A stretch of DNA of 11,039 nt from Deltaproteobacteria bacterium (GCA_019307665.1 JAFDJC010000089.1:1-11039); one strand, 5' to 3'; positions 1 through 6,940 are shown, counted from the stretch's first letter. Numbers and translations: made by a program. The notes: a model not told the origin generated them from the letters alone.

Positions 1-227
1 GATCCTGCCACAATACATGCGTTCGGCGGAGCCTCGCCATTTACAATAGCTTCTGCTGCAGCTGCACAGCCCGTGTATCCGCATCCACCACAGTTGGCAC
101 CTGCAGTAAGGTTTTCAACAATTGATATGCGGGGGTCTTCATACACATAAAAAACTTTTGAAGCAATGCTGAGTATAGCGCCACAGGCAGCTCCCAGGGC
201 GAGCATGAAAAAAACAGCTTCGGTCAC
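1..227 (-). CDS. rnfB: RnfB, electron transport complex subunit B (5' part only, cut by window edge)
   Basis: RnfB is the iron-sulfur subunit that takes electrons from reduced ferredoxin and passes them into the Rnf membrane complex. Only the first 75 codons lie in the window. They show a short N-terminal hydrophobic anchor (about residues 4-28) followed by the Fe-S domain signature: Cys46, Cys49, Cys54 (in NCGGCGYTGC) and Cys71, the four ligands typical of the RnfB [4Fe-4S] domain. The ferredoxin-like C-terminal domain would lie beyond position 1. I chose the GTG at 225-227 because a perfect AGGAGG lies 5 nt upstream (233-238); the alternative is an in-frame ATG seven codons in, with no such site. 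The gene begins 15 nt after the rnfA stop and is the last operon gene visible. The assignment is firm from both motif and gene order. Confidence 0.95.
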   Translation of the reverse strand, partial: MTEAVFFMLALGAACGAILSIASKVFYVYEDPRISIVENLTAGANCGGCGYTGCAAAAEAIVNGEAPPNACIVAG

Positions 228-232
228 AACTT

Positions 233-238
233 CCTCCT
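233..238 (-). promoter_or_regulatory. Ribosome binding site deciding the rnfB GTG start
   Basis: The minus strand reads AGGAGG, then AAGTT, then GTG. This perfect Shine-Dalgarno at 5 nt spacing supports the GTG start over the downstream ATG. Confidence 0.8.
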
Positions 239-242
239 ATCT

Positions 243-818
243 TTAAACCATTCCTTTGAAAGCAAAAAAGGCAAGTGCAATTATTCCGGCTGTTACAAGA
301 CCTATGGATGTATCTTGTAAAGGTTTTGGAACACGTGCAAGGATGATACGTTCCAGGACGCCTGCAAAAAGTATCAGCGCAAGACCGAAACCTACGGCAT
401 AACTGAATGACGCTACCAGGGCCTGCAAAAATGTATATTCTTCATTAATATTTATCAGGCACGCACCCATAACTGCACAGTTCGTTGTAATCAACGGCAG
501 AAATATGCCAAGCCCTGCATAAAGGGCGGGAATACTTTTTTTGAGAAACATCTCCACAAACTGTACCAGGGATGCAATAACAAGGATAAACGATAGTGTC
601 CTTAAATATTCAAGCCCGAATCGTTTTAAAACATATGTATCGGCAACCCACGTGATGACACCGGCCATGACAAGAACAAAAACAACTGCCATTGACATGC
701 CCACTGCTGTCTCCATTTTTTTTGAGGTGCCTAAAAACGGGCAGTTTCCCAAAAATTGGGCCAAAAGAATGTTGTTAACAAAGATGCAGCTTAAAGCCAG
801 AAGGATATATTCACTCAT
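243..818 (-). CDS. rnfA: RnfA, electron transport complex subunit A
   Basis: RnfA is an integral membrane subunit of the Rnf ion-translocating oxidoreductase. It pairs with RnfE, and the two hold a membrane-embedded iron-sulfur cluster in the middle of the electron path. The 191 residues are almost entirely hydrophobic and fit the family's six helices and usual length. The conserved QFLGNCPFLG segment supplies Cys26, and TNCAVMGAC supplies Cys114 and Cys120. Cys26 and Cys114 correspond to the cluster-binding pair known in the Rnf/Nqr families. The ATG follows a GGGAG-like site about 10 nt upstream. The gene starts 21 nt after the rnfE stop, in the operon order C-D-G-E-A-B. No anomalies were seen. 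Confidence 0.97.
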   Translation of the reverse strand: MSEYILLALSCIFVNNILLAQFLGNCPFLGTSKKMETAVGMSMAVVFVLVMAGVITWVADTYVLKRFGLEYLRTLSFILVIASLVQFVEMFLKKSIPALYAGLGIFLPLITTNCAVMGACLININEEYTFLQALVASFSYAVGFGLALILFAGVLERIILARVPKPLQDTSIGLVTAGIIALAFFAFKGMV

Positions 819-839
819 TTATCTTTACTCCCTTTACTC

Positions 840-1463
840 CTATTTTTTCCCTAGACAATTCATGGCGCAAAGCATAAGGCCCAGACAAACAAAAGCTCCA
901 GGAGCTTGTGCAGCAAACGAAAACGGATAAAATGCAGCGCCGAAAATATCTATGACTTCATAGGAAACAAGGTTTAATATATTGCCGGTTAAAGAACCTG
1001 TAGCAAGAACCTCCCTTAAAGCCCCGAGTGCGGCAAGTGATAACGTAAAACCGATACCGATCCCTGCACCGTCAGCAAGGGAGCGGACCATATTGTTTTT
1101 TGATGCAAACGCTTCCGCACGGCCGAGAACAATGCAGTTCACAACGATAAGGGGTATGAATATGCCAAGCTGGAGAAAAATGTCATATACATATGCCTGC
1201 ATAAGAAGCTCGACAACTGTCACAAATGTGGCAATGATAATAATGAAGCAAGCGATTCGAACCTTGGAAGGGATGATATTTCTTAACAGGGAAACAAGAA
1301 TATTTGAACAAATCAGAACAAATGTAGTGGCAAGCCCCATGCCGATACCAAACTCCATTTTTGTAGTTACGCCCAGAACCGGGCATAGTCCCAGTACAAG
1401 CTTGAACGGCGGAACTTCATCCCAGAGACCTTTTGTAAATTCCTGAACTATCGATTTGGCCAT
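840..1463 (-). CDS. rnfE: RnfE, electron transport complex subunit E
   Basis: RnfE is the inverted-topology partner of RnfA in the membrane core of the Rnf complex. The two share an intramembrane iron-sulfur cluster that relays electrons across the bilayer. The 207-residue product has the family signatures LGLCPVLGVTTKME (Cys27) and VVNCIVLGRAEAFAS (Cys110), whose cysteines are the expected cluster ligands. About six hydrophobic helices follow. Family length is about 200-230, so the gene looks complete. An AGGAGA site lies 7 nt upstream of the ATG. The gene starts 20 nt downstream of the rnfG stop. Confidence 0.97.
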   Translation of the reverse strand: MAKSIVQEFTKGLWDEVPPFKLVLGLCPVLGVTTKMEFGIGMGLATTFVLICSNILVSLLRNIIPSKVRIACFIIIIATFVTVVELLMQAYVYDIFLQLGIFIPLIVVNCIVLGRAEAFASKNNMVRSLADGAGIGIGFTLSLAALGALREVLATGSLTGNILNLVSYEVIDIFGAAFYPFSFAAQAPGAFVCLGLMLCAMNCLGKK

Positions 1464-1483
1464 ACTAAATTCTCCTGATAAAA

Positions 1484-2068
1484 CTACTTTGAAACAGACT
1501 CTTTTATTTGATCTTTCAATTTTGTATAAAGCTTACCGGCATCGGTCGCCGCAGAACATACTCCCACTGATGTGATCGTTGCGCCTGTAAGCGCATCAAT
1601 CTGTCCACCGGCGCCCTTGACCTTGAAAGTATCTGCCATGCCAAGGTTTACAAACTGCTCAACAATGTCGGGCGTATCTTTTGCCCTGGCACCCAGGCCG
1701 GGAGTTTCGCTGTGTGTGGTGACGCGAACGCCTATAATGGTATCATTTTCCAGGTTAACCCCGACCATGAGGCCGATATCTCCTCCATACCCTTTACCGA
1801 ATGTTTCAAAGCAGACCGCATTCTTTTTTCCGTCAAATACACCGGGGAAAAAGGTGATTTCTTTGTCGCCGTCTTTAATTTTGATTTTATCGGTAATCGG
1901 ATCATTTTCCACGCCTTTAAAGATTTCTTTTACAGCCGGGGCCTTAAGAAATTTAAGCTGCTGATATTCGATGTCTTCCATGGTACTATTCCTTATGGCG
2001 GCAAGCAGGCCTCCCGAAGCCGCACTCAGAACAGTCAGCACTATCACCATTTTTATCAGTTCACGCAT
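1484..2068 (-). CDS. rnfG: RnfG, FMN-binding electron transport complex subunit G
   Basis: RnfG carries a covalently bound FMN on the outer face of the membrane and relays electrons within the Rnf complex. The 194 residues start with one transmembrane anchor (about 6-25) followed by an exported FMN-binding domain. The flavinylation motif Dxx[ST]GAT is intact: Asp158, Thr161, Gly162, Ala163, Thr164 in DALTGATITS. Thr164 is the predicted FMN attachment site, modified by an ApbE-type flavin transferase; no apbE is in the window. The conserved HSETPGLGARA segment is at 119-129. The gene begins 2 nt after the rnfD stop, indicating translational coupling, and its AGGAAAGG-like site lies inside the rnfD 3' end. 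Confidence 0.97.
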   Translation of the reverse strand: MRELIKMVIVLTVLSAASGGLLAAIRNSTMEDIEYQQLKFLKAPAVKEIFKGVENDPITDKIKIKDGDKEITFFPGVFDGKKNAVCFETFGKGYGGDIGLMVGVNLENDTIIGVRVTTHSETPGLGARAKDTPDIVEQFVNLGMADTFKVKGAGGQIDALTGATITSVGVCSAATDAGKLYTKLKDQIKESVSK

Positions 2069-2070
2069 AT

Positions 2071-3036
2071 CTATTTAACCTTTCCTGAAGCTTTTGGTCT
2101 GATCTTGTCTAATAAAGGATTCATAATATTCATAAGAAGAATCGCAAAAACAACACCATCTATATATGCACCAATATTCCTGATCAGAATCGTCAACACT
2201 CCGGCTCCGGCACCATAAATCAGCATCGGTATAAAATTAACCGGTGAGGACGAATCCTCGGTGGCAAGATAAAAAGCGCCGATCAGTGTATAACCTGTGA
2301 CCAGGTGAAAAACCGGTCCTGCATATTCGCCGGGGGAGCCGAAAAACTTGAACAGAAGAGCGGTGAAAAAAACACCGCCAATAAATGAGAGCGGTATTTC
2401 CCATCTTATAACGCCTCTGAAAATAAGGTAGACGCCCCCGATGACAAGCCCTATTCCGCAGGTTGCTCCGATGCCGCCGGCCTCTCTTCCAATGAACATA
2501 TCGCATGCAGAAAATGTTTTTACGGCTTCATCAGCTCCGAAAAACTTTAAAGCGGAAAGCGGATATACCATAGAAAAATTAGGGTCATATGCCACAAGGG
2601 CCTCGTTGAAATCGAAAAAATCACCCCACGACACACGAAGTATGGCAAACCCTATCAGTGCAGGGTTGAACGGGTTGCCGCCGAGTCCGCCAAAAATCTG
2701 TTTCCCGATTACTACAGAAACAAATGTCCCTGCAAGAACTACCCACCATGGTGTTGTGGCGGGTATCAGCATGGCAAACATCAACCCGATAACCGCCGCG
2801 TTTCCGTCTCCTATGGATGCCGGACGCTTTGTCATGCGGTTGATTATAAGTTCCCAGATCATTGCGGTGGCTATGGAAAACGAAACAACCGCCACAGCAG
2901 GAATACCGTATTGGAAAATTCCGGGAATTACGGCCAGCATGGCAGCAACGATAATATTAAAACTTCTTTGTGAAACAGAGCTTCCGTCATGCCAGAACGG
3001 GGCATGTGATACTATCAATCTTTTCTGATTAAACAT
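2071..3036 (-). CDS. rnfD: RnfD, electron transport complex subunit D (canonical flavinylation motif not found)
   Basis: RnfD is the large membrane subunit thought to form the ion-translocating core of Rnf, related to NqrB. The 321 residues contain about nine or ten hydrophobic helices. The family signature GGLGGNPFNPALIG is at 116-129, and ATEDSSSPVN at 258-267 matches the usual ATDPVTSP-type loop. RnfD proteins normally carry a covalent FMN on the Thr of a Dxx[ST]GAT motif in the loop before the GxIGE helix. Here that loop (about 151-190) reads through YPLSALKFFGADEAVKTFSACDMFIGREAGGIG with no such motif. The only GAT (189-192 region, GGIGATCG) sits where the Gly-rich helix start belongs. 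The start codon overlaps the rnfC stop by 1 nt (TAATG), with a strong GGAGGAGG site just upstream. The product is otherwise complete. Confidence 0.95.
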   Translation of the reverse strand: MFNQKRLIVSHAPFWHDGSSVSQRSFNIIVAAMLAVIPGIFQYGIPAVAVVSFSIATAMIWELIINRMTKRPASIGDGNAAVIGLMFAMLIPATTPWWVVLAGTFVSVVIGKQIFGGLGGNPFNPALIGFAILRVSWGDFFDFNEALVAYDPNFSMVYPLSALKFFGADEAVKTFSACDMFIGREAGGIGATCGIGLVIGGVYLIFRGVIRWEIPLSFIGGVFFTALLFKFFGSPGEYAGPVFHLVTGYTLIGAFYLATEDSSSPVNFIPMLIYGAGAGVLTILIRNIGAYIDGVVFAILLMNIMNPLLDKIRPKASGKVK

Positions 3037-4304
3037 TAAGCCTCCTCCGCAACTTCGATTCGGGAGAGTTCGTATTTTGCAAGTCTTATATAATGAAATA
3101 TAGGTATTCCGGCGGTACAGACATAGCTGCAGAGGCCGCAGTCAATGCATGAATTAAGATCATGATTGTCGGCGGCTTCTTCATACTCACCTGCTTCAAG
3201 AAGCCGGATAAGCGTGTTTACCGGAACTTTTGCCGGACAGATCCTTATACACTCACCGCAGTTGATACAATAGCTGTCCGTAACAAACGGCAAATCACTT
3301 TTATCCTGAACTATCACAGCATCCGTATCAGGGCATATGGAATAATCCTCTGAATATACCGCGGCACCTTTCATGGGGCCACCGATGACAATTCGGTCAT
3401 TTTCGTTGATGGTGACATACAACTCTTTGAATATATCCTTTAATGGTGTGCCTATCCTCGCGGACACAAGTTTTTGACGGTTGTATTTGTCTGTCAGCGT
3501 AAATGTTTTATTCACAGGCACCTGTTTGTTTTCAAATGCTTCTCCAATGGATGCTACGGCTTCGACACTGATGAAGCAGAAACCTTCATCTTCTATCTGT
3601 TTCCCTGCCGGTACAGGACTGCCGGTAATCTTTTCCACTATGAAGCTTGGATTTGCCGATGGATAACAGGAATCAATCACAAGAGCATCAGCACCGGCCG
3701 CGACCGCCTCCTGTCCAAGCCTTTCAGGTACGGTCATGTATATTTTTTCTATATTGGTTAGCTGTTTTAATTTTTTAATACCTTTTTTAACCGAATTAAA
3801 GTTTTCCTTCAGAATAGACTGTCGGGTGGTTACAAGAAGATCATCATCCATGCCTGAAATTACAAGACACTTAAACCTGCCGGAGTCCGTAAAAAGAGAG
3901 ATGCCGGGTTTACCCGGCAGGTATGTAAGATATTCAGCAATTGCATCAGGCAAGGGGTTGTCAGCAACGTCACTGAAAGCTGTATCTTTTTCTTCAGCAT
4001 CCGATACTTCTATGGTAATCGCCGAGTACTTCCTTCCAAAATCTCCGCTATAAGTTGTAACGTTTTTAACCGTTCCAGTGACTGTTGAAATAATGCTATC
4101 AGTCCTGGTTATAGATAGTTTCTGTCCGGTTTTCACGCTATCTCCGGATTTCAGAATAACCGAATCCAATGATTCAAACACATTATCCGAAAAAAGCAGA
4201 ACGGTTTCAGGTATAGGAATTGTCTTAACTTCTGAAGCAGCACTTCCAAGGATATTGTATTCGAGCACAGGTTTTTTAATTCCGAAAAATGATCTTTTTA
4301 TCAT
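3036..4304 (-). CDS. rnfC: RnfC-like electron transport complex subunit C with degenerate FMN/NADH site
   Basis: RnfC is the peripheral subunit that in most bacteria holds FMN and two [4Fe-4S] clusters and reacts with NAD(H). The 422-residue product has the biotinyl-lipoyl-like N-terminal segment (about 25-100), a central Rossmann-like domain with GGPMKG at 308-313, and two complete ferredoxin motifs: Cys346/349/352/356 and Cys386/389/392/396. The usual GxGGAxFPTHxK loop is absent. The stretch normally reading INGAECEPYLT is replaced by ISGMDDDLLVT (149-159), and the region around 126-148 is shortened. The C-terminal half aligns well by eye (CYPSANPSFIVEKITG for the usual YPxGxEKxLIxxLTG), so this is a true RnfC homologue with an altered nucleotide pocket. 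It begins 16 nt after the cytochrome stop; its Shine-Dalgarno is weak (AAAAAGG). Confidence 0.92.
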   Translation of the reverse strand: MIKRSFFGIKKPVLEYNILGSAASEVKTIPIPETVLLFSDNVFESLDSVILKSGDSVKTGQKLSITRTDSIISTVTGTVKNVTTYSGDFGRKYSAITIEVSDAEEKDTAFSDVADNPLPDAIAEYLTYLPGKPGISLFTDSGRFKCLVISGMDDDLLVTTRQSILKENFNSVKKGIKKLKQLTNIEKIYMTVPERLGQEAVAAGADALVIDSCYPSANPSFIVEKITGSPVPAGKQIEDEGFCFISVEAVASIGEAFENKQVPVNKTFTLTDKYNRQKLVSARIGTPLKDIFKELYVTINENDRIVIGGPMKGAAVYSEDYSICPDTDAVIVQDKSDLPFVTDSYCINCGECIRICPAKVPVNTLIRLLEAGEYEEAADNHDLNSCIDCGLCSYVCTAGIPIFHYIRLAKYELSRIEVAEEA

Positions 4305-4320
4305 ATTGTAACCTTTTTAC

Positions 4321-4887
4321 TTACCTTATATGGCAGGATGAACAATCCACAGGTCCCGAGCCATACTCCTTGTGGCAGCCGATACACTGGGTATGAAATG
4401 CGTCAGACCGTTTCTGAAACTTCATTTCCTTATCTTCGCCTTCTATATCTTCGGGTTCATGACAGTCTGCACATGCCCGAGGGACAGACTCTCCTTCTTC
4501 CTTCTGGTGGCAGTCACTGCATGAGTAAGATTTTTCATCTTCACTCTGATCAGCAAACTGATGGTGTTCCTCAAGCGGTTCATGGCAGTCAGAACAAATT
4601 TTTGGTACTGTTTCGATTTTGCTTGATCCGTGACAGTCCCCGCATGCCCTGAATTCAGTGCCATCCTCCTCATAATGGTGATGACAGTCAAGACATGAAA
4701 GTGCATAGCCGGAATCGTCGGCGTGAATCTTGTGAGTAAAAAGCACCTTTCCAGCTGTGTTTTTGAACATCATTCGAACAGGATTCTCAGGTGCCTCCAC
4801 CGGAAAGGCCGCATAACAAACAACACCTACGGCAAGAAGGATTATCGTCATGAAGTAAGCCCGCCGCAGTCCTTTATTTGAACTCAT
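4321..4887 (-). CDS. Seven-heme c-type cytochrome heading the rnf operon
   Basis: This is a predicted membrane-anchored or exported multiheme cytochrome c. The 188 residues begin with a positively charged start and one hydrophobic segment (about 11-29), a signal peptide or signal anchor. There follow seven CxxCH heme-binding motifs, starting at residues 65, 82, 98, 123, 139, 168 and 182. Extra histidines (His52, His55, His70/71, His108/109, His165) are available as distal ligands. Spacing resembles class III (c3/c7-like) cytochromes. It is the first gene of the rnf operon, 16 nt before rnfC. A multiheme cytochrome is known next to rnf in Methanosarcina acetivorans (MmcA, heptaheme) and in several sulfate reducers, where it is thought to exchange electrons with Rnf on the outer side. 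The start follows an AAAGGAA site. The exact electron partner is not shown by the sequence. Confidence 0.93.
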   Translation of the reverse strand: MSSNKGLRRAYFMTIILLAVGVVCYAAFPVEAPENPVRMMFKNTAGKVLFTHKIHADDSGYALSCLDCHHHYEEDGTEFRACGDCHGSSKIETVPKICSDCHEPLEEHHQFADQSEDEKSYSCSDCHQKEEGESVPRACADCHEPEDIEGEDKEMKFQKRSDAFHTQCIGCHKEYGSGPVDCSSCHIR

Positions 4888-4928
4888 CTGGTTCCGTTCC
4901 TTTCAATATATGTAGGTGAAGCATCAAG

Positions 4929-4971
4929 CTTATAGAATAAATGAGTCGAATAACATAATGATATAAATCAT
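4929..4971 (-). promoter_or_regulatory. Candidate CRP/FNR-type operator and -10 box for the cytochrome-rnf operon
   Basis: An inverted repeat ATGAT-ATAA-ATCAT lies at 4958-4971 and matches 8 of the 10 specified bases of the FNR consensus TTGAT-N4-ATCAA. Downstream on the minus strand, TATAAG at 4934-4929 matches the sigma70 -10 consensus at 5 of 6. The distance would place the dyad centre near -42 from the predicted start, the usual position for class II activation by CRP/FNR proteins. No good -35 is visible, as expected for an activated promoter. The prediction comes from sequence alone; the regulator is unknown. Confidence 0.4.
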
Positions 4972-4997
4972 GCAAGTTCTTTTTTTCTGTCAGTATA

Positions 4998-5011
4998 AGG
5001 GGACGTCCCCT
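4998..5011. repeat. 14-bp perfect palindrome in the divergent promoter region
   Basis: AGGGGACGTCCCCT is a perfect dyad. It sits 7 bp upstream of the predicted -35 box of the rightward gene and directly abuts a TATACT hexamer (minus strand, 4997-4992) pointing toward the rnf operon. It could be an operator shared by both directions, or a REP-type remnant. The plus strand downstream is pyrimidine-rich, but the 5-bp stem is short for a terminator. Confidence 0.5.
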
Positions 5012-5018
5012 CTTTCTT

Positions 5019-5047
5019 TTGATTTGACCGAAGACAAAAAATATAAT
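5019..5047 (+). promoter_or_regulatory. Sigma70-type promoter for the TIM-barrel gene
   Basis: TTGATT at 5019-5024 and a perfect TATAAT at 5042-5047 are separated by exactly 17 bp. Predicted transcription start is near 5054, giving a leader of about 30 nt that contains GGAAGG (5071-5076) 8 nt before the ATG at 5085. Confidence 0.65.
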
Positions 5048-5084
5048 ATTAATTCGAACTAGAATAAACTGGAAGGGCAAAAAA

Positions 5085-5867
5085 ATGATCCAAAAAGTTC
5101 AGGTAAATGTACCATTTCGAATGCTGTGGGAGACGTATCTCGATAAATTTATGGAATACAACCTTGATCCGGAAATCGGTATTGACGCTGATGCTCTGGA
5201 CAATTTTTCTTTTTCTGATTTTAAGAAAATAGCAAAAAAATTTAAAGATAAGGAACGTCGCATAACGTTTCATGGCCCATTTATAGATCTTTCACCAGGT
5301 TCAAATGATCCGGAAATTAGAAGAGTTACTAAAAACCGGCTAAAACAGGTGCTGGAACTTGTTCCTTTGTTTGAACCTGTTACAGTCGTCTGCCATGCAG
5401 GATATGATGAAAGCCGGTACGGTTTTTTTCAGGAAGAATGGATGGAAAAAAGCCTGGAAATGTGGTCATGGTTTGGGATAAGACTAGGCAGGGAAGGAAC
5501 AGGGCTGATGCTTGAAAATGTTTATGAAAGCGGTCCTGATGAAATACTTACCCTCTTTGAAAGCCTTGAAAAGGATAATGTGGCATTCTGCCTTGATCCG
5601 GGCCATACGTTTGTTTTTGGAGAGACTCCACTCGAATCATGGATCAAAGTTCTTGGAAAATATATAGGCCAGATTCATCTCCATGACAACAACAGTAAAA
5701 AAGATGAACATCTTGCACTCGGTACCGGGAACATAGATTTTCAGCCTGTTTTTGAATTCCTGAAATACGACAAAGAAAACAGGACTGTTATTACACTTGA
5801 ACCTCATGATGAGGCATCTCTCTGGCCGAGTCTTGAGTTTCTTGAAAAATTTATTCCGGAATATTAG
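5085..5867 (+). CDS. Xylose-isomerase-like TIM-barrel protein (sugar phosphate isomerase/epimerase or AP endonuclease 2 superfamily)
   Basis: The 260-residue protein has the strand-end motifs of the metal-dependent TIM barrels that include sugar isomerases/epimerases and endonuclease IV. These are FHGPF (His63), CHAG (His104), LEN (Glu144), DPGH (Asp171, His174), HLHDN (His198, His200, Asp201) and LEPH (Glu239, His241). They form a plausible divalent-metal site, so the enzyme looks active. Superfamily members of about 250-290 residues are typical, and the substrate cannot be read from the motifs. No signal peptide or membrane segment is seen, so it should be cytoplasmic. It has its own near-consensus promoter and GGAAGG ribosome site. 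The last 17 bases overlap, tail to tail, the end of the KamA-family gene on the other strand. It diverges from the rnf operon, but no functional link is evident. Confidence 0.85.
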   Translation: MIQKVQVNVPFRMLWETYLDKFMEYNLDPEIGIDADALDNFSFSDFKKIAKKFKDKERRITFHGPFIDLSPGSNDPEIRRVTKNRLKQVLELVPLFEPVTVVCHAGYDESRYGFFQEEWMEKSLEMWSWFGIRLGREGTGLMLENVYESGPDEILTLFESLEKDNVAFCLDPGHTFVFGETPLESWIKVLGKYIGQIHLHDNNSKKDEHLALGTGNIDFQPVFEFLKYDKENRTVITLEPHDEASLWPSLEFLEKFIPEY

Positions 5868-6924
5868 GCCACTTTACTGTTTCGCCCTTATAATTTTTTA
5901 GTGTGTATTCTTTGTCATCTTTTCCCATTATATAATAATCAGGCATCAACGGAATTTTGCCGATATTGGTTGCGATGACATACATCGGCTGAGCAAGACC
6001 TGTTGTATGGCCTCTTATGGAGTCCCTGATAAGCTCAGCCCCTTTTTCAACAGGTGTTCTGAAATGATCGATTCCCGGTGCAGGCTCGCAGTAAAAAACA
6101 TAATAGGGGCGGATACGGACAGAGAGTAACTTCTGGTGCAACTCCCTGAAGATTTCAGAATTGTCATTGATTCCTTTGAGGAGTACCGCCTGATTACCGA
6201 CATTAACCCCACAGGAAAGAAGGTCGAATACCGCCTTTGCGGTCTTCTCTGTAATTTCTTTGGGATGATTGCACTGGGTATTAATCCATATAGGAACCTT
6301 ATGATAAGGGCTTAAAACCTTTTTAAGTCCTTCAGTGATTCTTTGGGGGAGTACTATCGGCGTCCTTGTGCCGAACCTGACCATCTCAAGGTGCGGGATC
6401 TCCCTAAGCTTTTTGATTAAATATTCAATTTTTTCATCAGACAAAAGAAAAGGGTCACCCCCTGTAACCAAAACATCCCTGATTTCTTCATGATCTGATA
6501 TCCATTTTAAACCCTCGTCCACGTCCATGCGAAGACTGAGTTCCTGATCAACAACAAGTTCCTTTCTAAAACAGTGCCTGCAATAATTCGCGCATATTTC
6601 CGTTACGGTAAATGCAATACGATCATGATACTGTCTTGCGATACTGTCGGGCCTGACCTCTTCGGTTGCGCGATTTTCCTTCCATATAAGGTAGTTATCA
6701 ATTCCAAACTTATTGACCTTTTCCTTTAAGGACGGCACCACCTGTCTTCTGATGGGGCACTCCGGGTCATCTTTATCCATGAGTGATGCAAAATATGGTG
6801 TTGTTCCCCACCTGGTCTTAAGAGTGGTTATTGCCTCTTCTTCTTCTTTGGTCACATTGACCAATGTTTTAAGGCGTTCAAGCGTATTGACACTGTTTTT
6901 AATCTGCTCGGTCCACTCTTCCAT
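5851..6924 (-). CDS. KamA-family radical SAM aminomutase-like protein, substrate uncertain
   Basis: This protein belongs to the lysine 2,3-aminomutase (KamA) family, which uses a [4Fe-4S] cluster, S-adenosylmethionine and PLP to move an amino group from the alpha to the beta carbon. The 357 residues show CANYCRHC (Cys111, Cys115, Cys118), TGGDPF (154-159), NVGNQAVLLKGIND (241-254), HFRTPVEKG (287-295) and RGHTTG (304-309). Lys323 in NIGKIPLMPDY matches the PLP-binding lysine. The two aspartates that bind the lysine amino group in clostridial KamA (Asp293, Asp330) align by eye with Glu280 and Ala318. The zinc-binding Cys after VND and the C-terminal Cys cluster are missing. The protein is shorter than clostridial KamA (about 416). 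It is not EpmB-like, because it keeps the HFRTPVxKG region. It follows the synthetase-like gene by 45 nt, with GAGGGG 6 nt before the ATG. Glutamate or another amino acid is possible as substrate. Confidence 0.85.
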   Translation of the reverse strand: MEEWTEQIKNSVNTLERLKTLVNVTKEEEEAITTLKTRWGTTPYFASLMDKDDPECPIRRQVVPSLKEKVNKFGIDNYLIWKENRATEEVRPDSIARQYHDRIAFTVTEICANYCRHCFRKELVVDQELSLRMDVDEGLKWISDHEEIRDVLVTGGDPFLLSDEKIEYLIKKLREIPHLEMVRFGTRTPIVLPQRITEGLKKVLSPYHKVPIWINTQCNHPKEITEKTAKAVFDLLSCGVNVGNQAVLLKGINDNSEIFRELHQKLLSVRIRPYYVFYCEPAPGIDHFRTPVEKGAELIRDSIRGHTTGLAQPMYVIATNIGKIPLMPDYYIMGKDDKEYTLKNYKGETVKWPNIPE

Positions 6925-6940
6925 TTCTATCCCCTCTTCT

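Noticed and set aside
982..1446. A plus-strand open frame opposite rnfE
   Set aside because: It is fully antisense to a strongly conserved membrane gene and its translation resembles no family; it is a shadow frame.
3036..4304. rnfC as a pseudogene because of missing motifs
   Set aside because: The frame is intact, both Fe-S motifs are complete, and it overlaps rnfD by 1 nt in a well-ordered operon.
4443..4706. An overlapping minus-strand frame inside the cytochrome gene
   Set aside because: It is an alternative reading frame of the seven-heme gene; the CxxCH motifs fix the correct frame.
5851..6924. EpmB (EF-P lysine mutase) identity for the KamA-family gene
   Set aside because: The HFRTPVEKG and RGHTTG regions match the KamA branch rather than EpmB, and no epmA or efp gene is nearby.
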